Part shown: positions 17,288 to 25,929 of the stretch, in pieces
Layout: each line of letters opens with the position of its first letter
Numbering within the stretch: the first letter of the stretch is position 1
Assembly (NCBI GenBank): GCA_963802905.1
Contig: CAWDKH010000014.1
Span: forward strand, 248,001-312,000
Direction: 5' to 3'
DNA from: DASQFQ01 sp963802905
Lineage (GTDB): Bacteria; Actinomycetota; Thermoleophilia; Solirubrobacterales; Solirubrobacteraceae
DNA length: 64,000 nt
The notes under the pieces: model-generated
What the model saw: only the letters and a program-made list of their open reading frames with translations
Database searches by the model: none
Told to the model about the DNA's origin: nothing
Position numbers and translations under genes: made by a program

Positions 17288-18234
17288 CGCGCGTCGACGT
17301 GATCTTCCCCTCGATGGGCGGCGAGGCGCGGGTGCGGCTCGAGTCGGTGCTGCACGACGAGGCCGAGCTCGAGGGCTTGGCCGGCGGTATCCACTCGCGC
17401 ATCGAGGCCGTCGAGCTGGTGCTCTCGCGCTTCCGCCCCGACAGCGAGCTGAGCGTGCTCAATGCCGACCCGCGGCCGCGCGTACCCGCCTCTCCCCTGC
17501 TGCGCCGCGCAGTCGCCGCTGCCCGCTGGGCCGCCGAGCGCAGCGACGGGCTCGTTGACGCAACGCTGCTCGGCGAGCTCGAGCGCGCGGGCTACGTCGA
17601 GTCGTTCGACCCCGCCAAGCGGGCCGACGTCGACGTCGCGCTGGCCTCCGCTCCCCCACGCCGGCCGGCCGCGCCGGCGACGTGGCGGGTCGCCAACCGG
17701 ATCGGGCTCGACGAGGAGGGCCGCGTCGTGCGCGCGCCCGGCGTGCGGCTCGACCCCGGCGGCATCGCGAAGGGCATGGCCGCTGACCTGGCGGCCGCGT
17801 CGCTGCCCGCCGACGTCCGCTACGCGATCTCGTGCGGCGGCGACCTCGCCGTCGGCGGCGAGCAGCCGTGGGACGTCGCAGTGCGCAGCGCGCGCAGCGA
17901 GGCCGAGGTCCACCACCTGCGGGTGCGCAGCGGCGGCGTCGCGACGTCTGGCATCGGCGCGCGCATCTGGCAGCGCGAGGACGGCGACTACGCGCACCAC
18001 GTGATCGATCCGGCCACGGGCCGCCCGGCCTGGACCGGGCTCGTCGCGGTCACCGCCGTTGCGGGGAACGCGCTCGAGGCCGAGGTGCTCGCGAAGACCG
18101 CGCTGCTGTCCGGCCCGCTCGATGCGCGGCGACTGCTGCGCAAGCGCGGCGGCGTGCTGCAGCACGACGACGGCCGCGTCGAGATCGTCCCCGCGCCCGC
18201 AGTGGTGCGGCTCCCTCGGCCCGTGGCGGCGTGA
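17284..18234 (+). CDS. apbE: ApbE-family FAD:protein FMN transferase
   Basis: A 316-aa ApbE-family protein. LDPGGIAKGMAAD, SCGGDLAVGG and HHVIDPATGRPAW are the family motifs for FAD and Mg binding. ApbE transfers FMN from FAD onto a Thr of exported electron-transfer proteins. No lipoprotein or signal peptide is evident at the N-terminus, so secretion is unclear. Coupled on both sides by 4-nt overlaps with the Asp-rich protein and the ferric-reductase-like gene. No gene in the window carries an obvious flavinylation domain, so its substrate lies elsewhere or is one of these unusual neighbours. Confidence 0.88.
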   Translation: MTRVDVIFPSMGGEARVRLESVLHDEAELEGLAGGIHSRIEAVELVLSRFRPDSELSVLNADPRPRVPASPLLRRAVAAARWAAERSDGLVDATLLGELERAGYVESFDPAKRADVDVALASAPPRRPAAPATWRVANRIGLDEEGRVVRAPGVRLDPGGIAKGMAADLAAASLPADVRYAISCGGDLAVGGEQPWDVAVRSARSEAEVHHLRVRSGGVATSGIGARIWQREDGDYAHHVIDPATGRPAWTGLVAVTAVAGNALEAEVLAKTALLSGPLDARRLLRKRGGVLQHDDGRVEIVPAPAVVRLPRPVAA

Positions 18235-18875
18235 GCACCGACCCGCTCGATTACTCGTTCTGGCTGGCGAGCCGGTCGGCGGGTGTCGTGGCGTACCTGC
18301 TGCTGAGCGCGGCGGTCGTGCTCGGCCTGGTGACGACCACGCGCCTGGCGCGCGTGCGGGGGTGGCACGAGCGGATCGGGCTGCTGGCGCTCGGCGCGGT
18401 CGCCGCCCACGGGCTGCTCCTGCTGCCCGACACCTGGCTGCACCCGAGCCTGACGCAGGTGCTGGTCCCGTTCACGCTCGACTACCGGCCGGTGTGGACA
18501 GGGCTGGGGATCTGCGCCGCCTATGGCGCGGCCGGGCTGTCGCTGACCTACTACGTGCGCCGCCTCCTCGGCGCCAAGCGCTGGCGCAAGGCGCACCGCT
18601 TCATCCCGGTGGCCTGGGCCTTCGCCGCCGCCCATGTGATCGGGGCGGGCACCGATGTCGTGAGCCTCTGGCTCCAGGTGATCCTCGCGGCCACGATCGC
18701 CGCGGTCACCGTCTTGATCGTCCAGCGCGGGCTGGCGGGTCGATCGCAGCCCGCTGGGAGGGACCCCGCGCGGACCGGAGGAGGGTCCGCCGGAACGGAG
18801 CCGGCTCCATTGGAGCCGGCTCCCGCCCGGCCTACGGCTCCGGCCCCGGGCGCGGAGCTGGGCCTCTTTCGCTAG
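18231..18875 (+). CDS. Ferric-reductase-like transmembrane protein
   Basis: A 214-aa protein with about six TM helices. Histidines in RVRGWHERIG and AVAAHGLLLLP on one pair of helices and in RKAHRFIPV and AAAHVIGAG on another are placed as bis-His haem b ligands, as in the ferric reductase/YedZ/NOX transmembrane domain. There is no FAD/NAD domain, so it would act as a membrane electron conduit. GTG start overlaps the ApbE stop (GTGA). With ApbE it suggests transmembrane electron transfer to an extracytoplasmic flavin. The Pro/Ala-rich tail is encoded partly by the tandem palindromes at 18797-18823. Confidence 0.83.
   Translation: MSTDPLDYSFWLASRSAGVVAYLLLSAAVVLGLVTTTRLARVRGWHERIGLLALGAVAAHGLLLLPDTWLHPSLTQVLVPFTLDYRPVWTGLGICAAYGAAGLSLTYYVRRLLGAKRWRKAHRFIPVAWAFAAAHVIGAGTDVVSLWLQVILAATIAAVTVLIVQRGLAGRSQPAGRDPARTGGGSAGTEPAPLEPAPARPTAPAPGAELGLFR
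18797..18823. repeat. Two adjacent copies of a 12-bp palindrome
   Basis: GGAGCCGGCTCC occurs at 18797-18808 and again at 18812-18823, separated by ATT. Each copy is itself a perfect palindrome, and together they form a 12-bp stem with a 3-nt loop. It lies inside the last 26 codons of the ferric-reductase-like gene, encoding EPAP repeats, and may act as an intragenic terminator. Confidence 0.7.
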
Positions 18876-19243
18876 TCGTCGCTGCCGTGGCCGCCGCTGC
18901 CGTGGTCGTCGGCACCGTCGTCGTCGCTGCCGCCGCCGTGCGAGCCGCCGCCGCCGGAGCGCTCGACCTCGATCGCGACCCAGCGCCCGTTGGAGCGCTT
19001 GACCGTCGCCTCGACGCGGTTGAGGCCCTTGCGCAGGCCGGAGAAGCCGTTGATGCGCTCGAAGCGCGTCGAGCTGCGGACCTTGATGCGGATCGTGCCG
19101 CGCTCGGAGTCGTGGAGGCGGAACGTGCGGTTGTCGCGATTGACGGACACGACGGTGCCCTCGTACTCACGCGTGGCCGCCGAAGCGACACCGGTGGACA
19201 TCAGGAGGGCGGAGATGAGGGTGAGGAGGAATGTGGTCTTCAT
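18872..19243 (-). CDS. Secreted small protein, OB/DUF5666-like with Gly/Asp/His tail
   Basis: A 123-aa protein with a clear signal peptide (MKTTFLLTLISALLMSTGVA, cleavage after ASA). The mature part, YEGTVVSVNRDNRTFRLHD then IRIKVRSSTRFERI, has the beta-barrel pattern of DUF5666-like domains. The last 25 residues are Gly, Ser, Asp and His and could bind metal. Its stop shares a CTAG with the stop of the ferric-reductase-like gene on the other strand. Function unknown. Confidence 0.72.
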   Translation of the reverse strand: MKTTFLLTLISALLMSTGVASAATREYEGTVVSVNRDNRTFRLHDSERGTIRIKVRSSTRFERINGFSGLRKGLNRVEATVKRSNGRWVAIEVERSGGGGSHGGGSDDDGADDHGSGGHGSDD

Positions 19244-19301
19244 GGCCGCCATGCTGCCGACCCGCCCCCCAACCCCTCCCCAGCGTGAGGGAAAGCTTGG
19301 G

Positions 19302-19526
19302 TTAAGCCGCTTCGCGCAGGTCCGCGTACTGGTGCGCGAGCTCCTCGGCTCCGCCCCAGCTCCGCCGGGATCCCACCGGGCCGTGGTCGAGGTCGACCAC
19401 CTGGTAGGCGTACGGGCCGGTGTGCTCGATGGCCAGACGCGCCGCTTCGAGGCGAGCGGCACGGCGGAGCGGGTCAGGGTCACCCAGGCGGCCGTCCACC
19501 GGCCACGGGTTGGTGATGAGGCTCAT
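19302..19526 (-). CDS. Small hypothetical soluble protein
   Basis: A 74-aa protein without TM segments, reading plausibly as folded (RLEAARLAIEHTGPYAYQVV, then HQYADLREAA). ATG 19526 is the only sensible start; there is no clear ribosome-binding site. It is upstream of and divergent from the HAD phosphatase gene. I recognise no family, and a chance frame in GC-rich DNA cannot be excluded. Confidence 0.45.
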   Translation of the reverse strand: MSLITNPWPVDGRLGDPDPLRRAARLEAARLAIEHTGPYAYQVVDLDHGPVGSRRSWGGAEELAHQYADLREAA

Positions 19527-19641
19527 GCAGAGATGATCGGCAGGCGGGGCGGCTGCCACCACGGACCGGCGGTCGGAGCCGAAGTGCCTGCAATTCGACC
19601 GCTCGTCGACCGCAGCGGGATGCACCCCTAAGCTGCCGTGC

Positions 19642-20421
19642 GTGACCCGCCGCGAGATCCACTCCTGGCTGATGGACATGGACGGCGTCCTCGTCCGCGA
19701 GGAGCACGCCATCCCCGGGGCCGACCGCTTCATCGCCGCGCTCAAGGAGCACGGCCTCCCGTTCCTCCTCCTCACCAACAACTCGATCTACACCCGCCGC
19801 GACCTCGCCGCCCGCCTGCGCGCCAGCGGCCTCGAGGTGCCGGAGGAGTCGATCTGGACCTCCGCGCTCGCCACGGCCGGCTTCCTCGCCGACCAGCGCC
19901 CCGGCGGCTCGGCGTTCGTGATCGGCGAGGCCGGGCTGACCACGGCGCTGCACGACGAGGGATACACGCTGACCGAGCGCAACCCCGACTACGTCGTGCT
20001 CGGCGAGACCCGCACCTACTCGTTCGAGCGCATCACCGCCGCGATCCGGCTGATCGGGGACGGAGCGCGCTTCATCGCCACCAACCCCGACGCGACCGGC
20101 CCGAGCGCGAGCGGCCCGCTCCCCGCCACCGGCTCGGTCGCCGCGCTGATCAGCCGCGCCACCGGTGTCGACCCCTACTTCGTCGGCAAGCCCAACCCGC
20201 TGATGATGCGCTCGGCGCTGAACGCGATCGACGCCCACTCGGAGACGACCGCGATGATCGGCGACCGCATGGACACCGACATCGTCGCCGGGATCGAGGC
20301 TGGGCTGGAGACGATCCTCGTCCTCACCGGCGTGACCACGCAGGCCGAGACCGAGCGCTTCCCGTTCCGCCCCTCGCGGATCCTCGAGTCGGTCGCCGAG
20401 CTGGCCGACGAGCTCGGTTAG
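19642..20421 (+). CDS. HAD-IIA (NagD-like) phosphatase
   Basis: A 259-aa HAD hydrolase. Motif I is LMDMDGVLV (nucleophile Asp and acid/base Asp), motif II LLTNNS, motif III lysine in VGKPNPLM, and motif IV GDRMDTDI. The C2-type cap lies between motifs II and III, which defines the NagD/AraL group acting on nucleotide monophosphates or sugar phosphates. GTG 19642 is the start. A hydrolase of general phosphate housekeeping is likely; the substrate is not set by sequence alone. Confidence 0.9.
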   Translation: MTRREIHSWLMDMDGVLVREEHAIPGADRFIAALKEHGLPFLLLTNNSIYTRRDLAARLRASGLEVPEESIWTSALATAGFLADQRPGGSAFVIGEAGLTTALHDEGYTLTERNPDYVVLGETRTYSFERITAAIRLIGDGARFIATNPDATGPSASGPLPATGSVAALISRATGVDPYFVGKPNPLMMRSALNAIDAHSETTAMIGDRMDTDIVAGIEAGLETILVLTGVTTQAETERFPFRPSRILESVAELADELG

Positions 20422-20451
20422 CCGGAAAAGAGAGCGTGGTCTAATCAGACC

Positions 20452-20757
20452 ATGGAGTCATCCAGGTCACCGCTGCTCTCCCGCATCATCGCCATCGTCG
20501 TGCTGGTCGTCGTCGCGGTCATCGCGATCCGGCTCGCCATCGGCGTGGTCGCTGGGCTCTTCCAGGCCGTGCTGTGGATCGCGATCCTCGTCGCCCTCGT
20601 CGGCGGCGTGCTGTGGGCGCGGCGCACGCTGAAGGGCGGCAAGCGCGAGCGCAAGGTCGAGGCCGCGCCCTCACGGGAGCTCACCTACGAGGACAAGGTC
20701 GACGCCGAGATGCGCCGCATCACCGAGGAGCTGGCGCGCAAGCAGGGCCGCGCGTAG
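20452..20757 (+). CDS. Small two-helix membrane protein
   Basis: A 101-aa protein with TM helices at about 10-32 and 34-55 followed by a charged cytoplasmic tail (KGGKRERKVEAAPSR and DAEMRRITEELARK). Thirty bases separate it from the HAD gene, so it may be in the same transcript. No known domain. Confidence 0.65.
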   Translation: MESSRSPLLSRIIAIVVLVVVAVIAIRLAIGVVAGLFQAVLWIAILVALVGGVLWARRTLKGGKRERKVEAAPSRELTYEDKVDAEMRRITEELARKQGRA

Positions 20758-20760
20758 GCG

Positions 20761-21408
20761 CTACGCGCGAGCGAACAGGCGCGGGTCGTTCGTGGTGATC
20801 CCGGTCACCTCGAGACCCGTCAGCCGGTCGATCAGCGAGGTTTCGTCGCAGGTCCACGCGTAGAGCTCGGCGCCCGAGTCGCGGACGCGATCGACGAGCT
20901 CGCGGTCGACGAGCCGGTGGTGCGCCATCAGCGCCTGGAAGCGACCGGACTCCAGGGCCTCGGCGATGCGCCGGCTCCAGTCGCGCACTCTGGGCAGCCG
21001 AGCACCGACGGACAGCCCGGTGCGCGCCCGCGGCTCGAGCGCGCGCACGCGGTCGACCACGGCCGGCAGGTGCGAGGAGATCAGCGCGCGGTCGAGCAGG
21101 TCGTGACGGCGCAGCGCCTCGAGCGCACCCGGCTCGACGCCGGCCTGCTTGAGGTCGACGTTGAGCTCGACCGCGTCGAACCGCCTCGACGCCAGGTGAT
21201 CCAGCCCGCGGTCGAGGGGAACGCTGCCGAGCAGCCGCCCTTCGAGCGGGTTGTGGGCGATCGCGAGCCGGCCGCGGACGGCGCAGACATCGAACTCGAT
21301 CATGTCGACGCCGAGGTCGAGCGCGGCGTCGAACGACGCGAGCGTGTTGCCCTTGACCACTGCGTGCGCACCGCGGTGTCCGACCCGCTTCGTCCGTGCT
21401 CGTGACAT
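20761..21408 (-). CDS. Glycerophosphodiester phosphodiesterase-like protein with altered motifs
   Basis: A 215-aa TIM-barrel protein. VGHRGAH is the HRG motif with the first catalytic His, and DMIEFDV gives the metal-binding Glu and Asp. Departures from the family are visible: GNT at residues 20-22 where PENT normally stands, HNP instead of HDP for the second His segment, and NVDLK instead of NIEIK. GDPDs cut glycerophosphodiesters to glycerol 3-phosphate and an alcohol. The altered residues make reduced or changed activity possible. It is divergent from fgd by 35 bp. Confidence 0.75.
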   Translation of the reverse strand: MSRARTKRVGHRGAHAVVKGNTLASFDAALDLGVDMIEFDVCAVRGRLAIAHNPLEGRLLGSVPLDRGLDHLASRRFDAVELNVDLKQAGVEPGALEALRRHDLLDRALISSHLPAVVDRVRALEPRARTGLSVGARLPRVRDWSRRIAEALESGRFQALMAHHRLVDRELVDRVRDSGAELYAWTCDETSLIDRLTGLEVTGITTNDPRLFARA

Positions 21409-21443
21409 CCGTCACGAGGGGATACCCAGAATAGGGTGTAGGG

Positions 21444-22445
21444 ATGCCAGTCCAGATCGGCTACAAGGCCTCCGCCGAGCAGTTCGGCCCGCGCCGGCTC
21501 GTCGAGCTCGGCGTGCTCGCCGAACACCACGGCTTCGACACCGTCACCGTCTCCGACCACTACCAGCCGTGGCGCCACGAAGGCGGCCACGCGCCGTTCT
21601 CGCTCGCCTGGATGAGCGCGGTCGGCGAGCGCACCGAGCGCGTGCTGCTCGGCACCAGCGTGCTCACCCCCACCTTCCGCTACCACCCCGCCGTGATCGC
21701 CCAGGCGTTCGCGACGATGGGCTGCCTGTTCCCCGGCCGCGTGATGCTCGGCATCGGCACCGGCGAGGCGATGAACGAGGTCGCGGTCACCGGTATCGAG
21801 TGGCCCGAGTACAAGGAGCGCTTCGCCCGCATGCGCGAGTCGGTGCGGTTGATGCGCGAGCTGTGGAGTGGCGAGCGCGTGACGTTCGAGGGCGACTACT
21901 ACAAGACCGACCAGGCGACGGTCTACGACCGCCCGGAGACGCCGGTGCCGATCTATGTCGCCGCCGGCGGCCCGATGGTCGCGCGCTACGCCGGACGCCA
22001 CGGCGACGGCTTCATATGCACGAGCGGCAAGGGCATGGAGCTCTACGAGGAGAAGCTGCTGCCCGCCGTCGCCGAGGGGCTCGAGAAGGCCGAGCGCGCC
22101 CACGACTCGATCGACCGCATGATCGAGATCAAGCTCTCCTACGACCCCGACCCGGAGCTCGCGCGCGAGAACACGCGCTTCTGGGCGCCGCTCGCGCTGA
22201 CCGCGGAGCAGAAGGGCGGGCTCGAGGACCCGCTCGAGATCCAGCGTGCCGGCGATGCGCTCCCGATCGAGCAGGTCGCGAGCCGCTGGATCGTCGCCTC
22301 CGATCCCGACGAGGCGGTCGAGAAGATCAAGCCCTACGTCGACGCCGGGCTCAACCACCTCGTCTTCCACGCGCCCGGCGAGGACCAGGAGCGCTTCTTG
22401 AGCGTGTTCGAGGAGCAGCTCGCGCCGCTCATCCGCGCGCTCTAA
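21444..22445 (+). CDS. fgd: F420-dependent glucose-6-phosphate dehydrogenase
   Basis: A 333-aa luciferase-fold enzyme of the Fgd group. It has GYKASAEQF at the N-terminus, VSDHYQPWRHEGGHAPF with the His-Trp that contact F420 and substrate, LGTSVLTPTFRYHP with the nonproline cis region, and GIGTGEAMNE. Fgd oxidises glucose 6-phosphate to 6-phosphogluconolactone and reduces coenzyme F420, supplying hydride for F420-dependent reductases. Length and motifs fit mycobacterial Fgd1, but other F420-dependent sugar-phosphate dehydrogenases are close relatives. The stop codon overlaps the stop of the minus-strand membrane protein. Confidence 0.88.
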   Translation: MPVQIGYKASAEQFGPRRLVELGVLAEHHGFDTVTVSDHYQPWRHEGGHAPFSLAWMSAVGERTERVLLGTSVLTPTFRYHPAVIAQAFATMGCLFPGRVMLGIGTGEAMNEVAVTGIEWPEYKERFARMRESVRLMRELWSGERVTFEGDYYKTDQATVYDRPETPVPIYVAAGGPMVARYAGRHGDGFICTSGKGMELYEEKLLPAVAEGLEKAERAHDSIDRMIEIKLSYDPDPELARENTRFWAPLALTAEQKGGLEDPLEIQRAGDALPIEQVASRWIVASDPDEAVEKIKPYVDAGLNHLVFHAPGEDQERFLSVFEEQLAPLIRAL

Positions 22446-22900
22446 CGCCGCAGGTTGAACACGTGGGCCCGCGTGACCGGGCCGCCGGGAACGGGCGTGA
22501 GCTCGTCGTCGTCATCCCCGTCGTCGTCGCCGTCGTCGGGCGTCGGCAGCCAGCCGCGCCACAGCGCCACGACGATCGCGACCACGAGCGCGACGTCGGT
22601 GCCGAGGAAGCCGGTGAGGAAGAACGCCGGCAGGCACCACTCCGAGGCGAGGTCGGACTGCACGACGGCGGCCGCGCCGGGCAGCGCGAGGCCGCCGGAC
22701 GCGGTGAGCGCGACGTTCTGCAGCCGCTGCCGGCCCTCGGGCTCGCCGAGCGGGAGCCGCTCGTCGCTGCCCTGGCGCCGCTCACCCGCCTCCAGCGCGC
22801 GCGTGAGCGCGGGCTGCGCGACGCGGATCAGCCAGCGACGACGCGCGCCGAGCACCACCAGCCCGGTCAACTCGACGGCGAAGATCGACCACAGCACCAC
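22442..22900 (-). CDS. Hypothetical membrane protein
   Basis: A 152-aa protein with a hydrophobic N-terminal helix (MVLWSIFAVELTGLVVLGA), a charged middle, two further helices around residues 85-125 and an acidic Asp-rich tail (DDGDDDGDDDDE). No family recognised. Ten bases separate its start from the stop of the quinone oxidoreductase gene upstream, so they may be co-transcribed. Confidence 0.65.
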   Translation of the reverse strand: MVLWSIFAVELTGLVVLGARRRWLIRVAQPALTRALEAGERRQGSDERLPLGEPEGRQRLQNVALTASGGLALPGAAAVVQSDLASEWCLPAFFLTGFLGTDVALVVAIVVALWRGWLPTPDDGDDDGDDDDELTPVPGGPVTRAHVFNLRR

Positions 22901-22910
22901 GCCGCGGAGT

Positions 22911-23876
22911 TTACGGCGTGAGGATCAGCTTCCCCGTGGTGCCGCGCGATTCGAGGTCGGCCTGCGCCTTGGCGGCGTCGGCCAGCGCGTAGCGGCCGCC
23001 GATGCGCACGTCGAGCTCGCCCGCGGCGACCCACTCGAGCACGTCGCCGGCGCGCAGCCGCAGCTCCTCGCCGGTCTGGCCGTAGTGCGCGAGCGTCGGG
23101 CGGGTGAGGAAGAGCGACTTCGCGTTGAGCTTCGCGATCTCGACCGGTGGCGGCGGGCCGCTCGCGGCGCCGTACAACACCATGAAGCCGCGCGGGCGCA
23201 GCGCGGCGAGCGACTCGTCGAACGTCGTGGCGCCGATGCCGTCGTAGACCGCGTGGACGCCCTCGCCGCCGGTCAGCTCGCGCGCCCGCTCGCCGAAGCC
23301 CTCGTAGCCGATCGTCTCGTCGGCGCCCGCCCCGCGCGCGAGCTCCGCCTTCTCGTCCGTCGACGTCGTGGCGATCACGCGCCCGCCGCGGCGCTTGGCG
23401 ATCTGGGTGAGCAAGAGCCCGACGCCGCCGGCCGCGGCGTGGACGATCACGGTGTCGCCCTGCTGGATCGGATACGTGCTGACCGCGAGGTAGTGCGCCG
23501 TCGTGCCCTGCAGCATCACCGCGGCGGCGACCTCGGTCGAGATCCCGTCGGGCAGCACCACCGCAGCGTCGTCGCTGACGAGCACGCGGTCCGCATAGGA
23601 ACCGGGCGCGTTGCTCCACGCCACGCGGTCGCCGGGCGCGAAGCGGTCGACGCCCTCCCCCACCTCCGCGACCGTCCCGGCGCCCTCGACGCCGGCGCCG
23701 TGCGGCGTCTCGGCCGCGTGCGTACCGCCGCCCTCGCGCTCGTAGACGTCGCGGTAGTTGACCCCGATCGCCTCGACGTCGACCAGCAGCTCGCCCGGGC
23801 CGGGCGTCGGGTCGGGGACGTCCTGGAGCTCGAGCACGTCGGGCCCGCCGTGCTTCGTAACGTGGATTGCGCGCAC
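22911..23876 (-). CDS. Quinone oxidoreductase (zeta-crystallin type MDR)
   Basis: A 321-aa zinc-free medium-chain reductase. It has a GroES-like N-terminal part (GVNYRDVYERE), the NADPH-binding loop VHAAAGGVGLLLTQIAKR, and the C-terminal LRPRGFMVLYGAASGP and LESRGTTGKLIL blocks typical of Qor. The structural zinc cysteines are absent. Such enzymes reduce quinones or alpha,beta-unsaturated carbonyls with NADPH. GTG 23876 is taken as start because the family consistently begins MRAI.V...GGP. Divergent from the secreted hydrolase by 31 bp. Confidence 0.9.
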   Translation of the reverse strand: MRAIHVTKHGGPDVLELQDVPDPTPGPGELLVDVEAIGVNYRDVYEREGGGTHAAETPHGAGVEGAGTVAEVGEGVDRFAPGDRVAWSNAPGSYADRVLVSDDAAVVLPDGISTEVAAAVMLQGTTAHYLAVSTYPIQQGDTVIVHAAAGGVGLLLTQIAKRRGGRVIATTSTDEKAELARGAGADETIGYEGFGERARELTGGEGVHAVYDGIGATTFDESLAALRPRGFMVLYGAASGPPPPVEIAKLNAKSLFLTRPTLAHYGQTGEELRLRAGDVLEWVAAGELDVRIGGRYALADAAKAQADLESRGTTGKLILTP

Positions 23877-23907
23877 GCCGGACTCTTGCCCGGATAGCCT
23901 CCGGCGC

Positions 23908-25929
23908 ATGCGCAAAGGACTGTCGCCGGCGGCGCTATCGCTGCTGCTCGTGCTCGTGCTCGTCCCCACCGCGGCCGCCAAAGGCCGCGATGCCACCGCC
24001 TGCGACGCGTTCGCGTCCAAGGCGTGCCTCATGCCGTTCCCGAACGACATGAACCTCACCGTCAAGGACCGCAAGAGCCCGACCGGCCTGCGCCTCCACC
24101 TGCCCGCGAAAGCGATGCCCGCCAACAAGGACGGCAAGCGCATCACGGTCGCCGAGTACAACCGCCAGGACGGCTTCAGCCCCGGGCAGTCGATCGTCGT
24201 GCGCGTCAAGGGCCTCAACACGGCGAGCGCGTTCAAGCGGTCGCGGCTCGTCCCGCTCGGTGACCTCGGCCAGTCGTTCGCCAAGCGCGCCGGCGTCGTC
24301 GTCATCAACGCGCGCACGGGCAAGCGCCAGCTCATCTACGCCGAGCTCGACGCCAACGCCAAGAGCGCGAAGGACAAGATGCTGCTGATCCATCCCGGCG
24401 AGAACTTCGCCGAGGGCGCTCGCTACATCGTCGCGCTGCGCGGGCTGCGCACGTCGTCGGGCAAGAAGATCAAGCCGAGCAAGGGCTTCCGCGCGCTCAA
24501 GGACGGCAAGGGGCAGAAGCGCCTGCGCAAGCGCTACAAGGGCATCTTCAAGACGCTCAAGCGCGCGGGCATCGCGAAGTCGAACCTGAACCTCGCGTGG
24601 GACTTCACCGTCGCCTCCGAGAAGGGGCTGACCGCGCGCATGCTCCACATCCGCAACGACGCGTTCGCCCAGCTCGGCGACCGCAACCTCGCCGACGGCA
24701 AGATCGAGGGCAGCGCGCCGCAGTACACGATCACCAAGGTCGTCGACAACCCCGACGCGCAGATCCTGCGCCGCATCTCCGGCACCTTCACCGTGCCCTG
24801 CTACCTCAACGTGCAGGGCTGCGCGCCCGGCGCGAAGTTCAACTACACGGGCAAGGGCAAGGATGCGCTCCCGGCCCAGCGGTCCGGCAACACGCAGACC
24901 GCGAAGTTCGAGTGCGCGATCCCGGTCGCCGCGGCGACCACTCCCGCGCACGCCGCGCTGTACGGCCACGGCCTGCTCGGCGGCCCCGACGAGATCGACG
25001 GGACCGGTGTGAAGGCCATGTCGCAGGAGCACGACTTCGCGTTCTGCGCGACGGCGTGGAGCGGCATGTCGGCGGAGGACATCCCGAACGCGGTCAAGCT
25101 GCTGGGCAACCTCTCGAACTTCGCCTCGCTCGCCGACCGCAACCAGCAGGGATTCCTCAACCAGATGTACCTCGGCCGGCTGCTGAAGCACCCGCAGGGG
25201 CTGACCGCCAACCCCGCGTTCGCCGGCCTCGTCGACCCGTCGCAGCTGTACTACGACGGCAACAGCCAGGGCGGCATCCTCGGTACCGCGCTGACCGCGA
25301 TGGCGCCCGACTTCACGCGCGCGGTGCTCGGCGTGCCCGGGATCAACTTCTCGGTCTTGCTGACCCGCAGCTCGAACTGGGACACCTACGGCCAGGTCTT
25401 CAACCCCGGCTACCCGCGCGAGGCCGACCGGCCGCTCGTGCTGTCGCTGATCAACCTGCTGTGGGATCGCGGCGAGGGGGACGGCTGGGCGCACCACGTG
25501 ACCACCGACCCGCCGGCGGGCACGCCCGCGCACCGCGTGCTGATGCATGCCGCGGTCGGCGACTTCCAGGTCACGACCTACCAGGCCGACGTGCTCGCGC
25601 GCACGATCGGCGCCTCCGTGCACAAGCCGGCCTTCCTCCCCGGCCGCTCGCTCGAGCGGGTGCCGACGTTCCGGATCCCGGCGATGACGAACCCGTTCGC
25701 GGGCTCGGCGCTCGTCTACTGGGACAACGGGCCGGTGCGACCGGACGGCTCGACCGGCAACGGGCCGACGCCGTTTGCGAACACGCCGCCGCGCGAGGGC
25801 AAGGATCCGCACGGCGCGCCGCGCAACACCCCGGCCGCGCGGGAGCAGAAGTCGCAGTTCCTGCTCACCGGCAACGTGGTCGACGTGTGCGGCGGGGCGC
25901 CCTGCACGTCGGACTACACGAGGCCCTAG
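23908..25929 (+). CDS. Large secreted alpha/beta-hydrolase-like protein
   Basis: A 673-aa protein with a signal peptide (LSPAALSLLLVLVLVPTAAA, about residues 4-23). Residues 30-280 form a Lys-rich domain without recognised match. The second half has hydrolase features: YGHGLLGG as an oxyanion-type loop and YDGNSQGG as a nucleophile elbow with the catalytic Ser, and a later HAAVGDFQV that could hold acid or His. Probably an extracellular esterase or lipase-like enzyme of a poorly studied family. It shares its stop (CTAG) with the ABC permease gene on the other strand. Confidence 0.75.
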   Translation: MRKGLSPAALSLLLVLVLVPTAAAKGRDATACDAFASKACLMPFPNDMNLTVKDRKSPTGLRLHLPAKAMPANKDGKRITVAEYNRQDGFSPGQSIVVRVKGLNTASAFKRSRLVPLGDLGQSFAKRAGVVVINARTGKRQLIYAELDANAKSAKDKMLLIHPGENFAEGARYIVALRGLRTSSGKKIKPSKGFRALKDGKGQKRLRKRYKGIFKTLKRAGIAKSNLNLAWDFTVASEKGLTARMLHIRNDAFAQLGDRNLADGKIEGSAPQYTITKVVDNPDAQILRRISGTFTVPCYLNVQGCAPGAKFNYTGKGKDALPAQRSGNTQTAKFECAIPVAAATTPAHAALYGHGLLGGPDEIDGTGVKAMSQEHDFAFCATAWSGMSAEDIPNAVKLLGNLSNFASLADRNQQGFLNQMYLGRLLKHPQGLTANPAFAGLVDPSQLYYDGNSQGGILGTALTAMAPDFTRAVLGVPGINFSVLLTRSSNWDTYGQVFNPGYPREADRPLVLSLINLLWDRGEGDGWAHHVTTDPPAGTPAHRVLMHAAVGDFQVTTYQADVLARTIGASVHKPAFLPGRSLERVPTFRIPAMTNPFAGSALVYWDNGPVRPDGSTGNGPTPFANTPPREGKDPHGAPRNTPAAREQKSQFLLTGNVVDVCGGAPCTSDYTRP

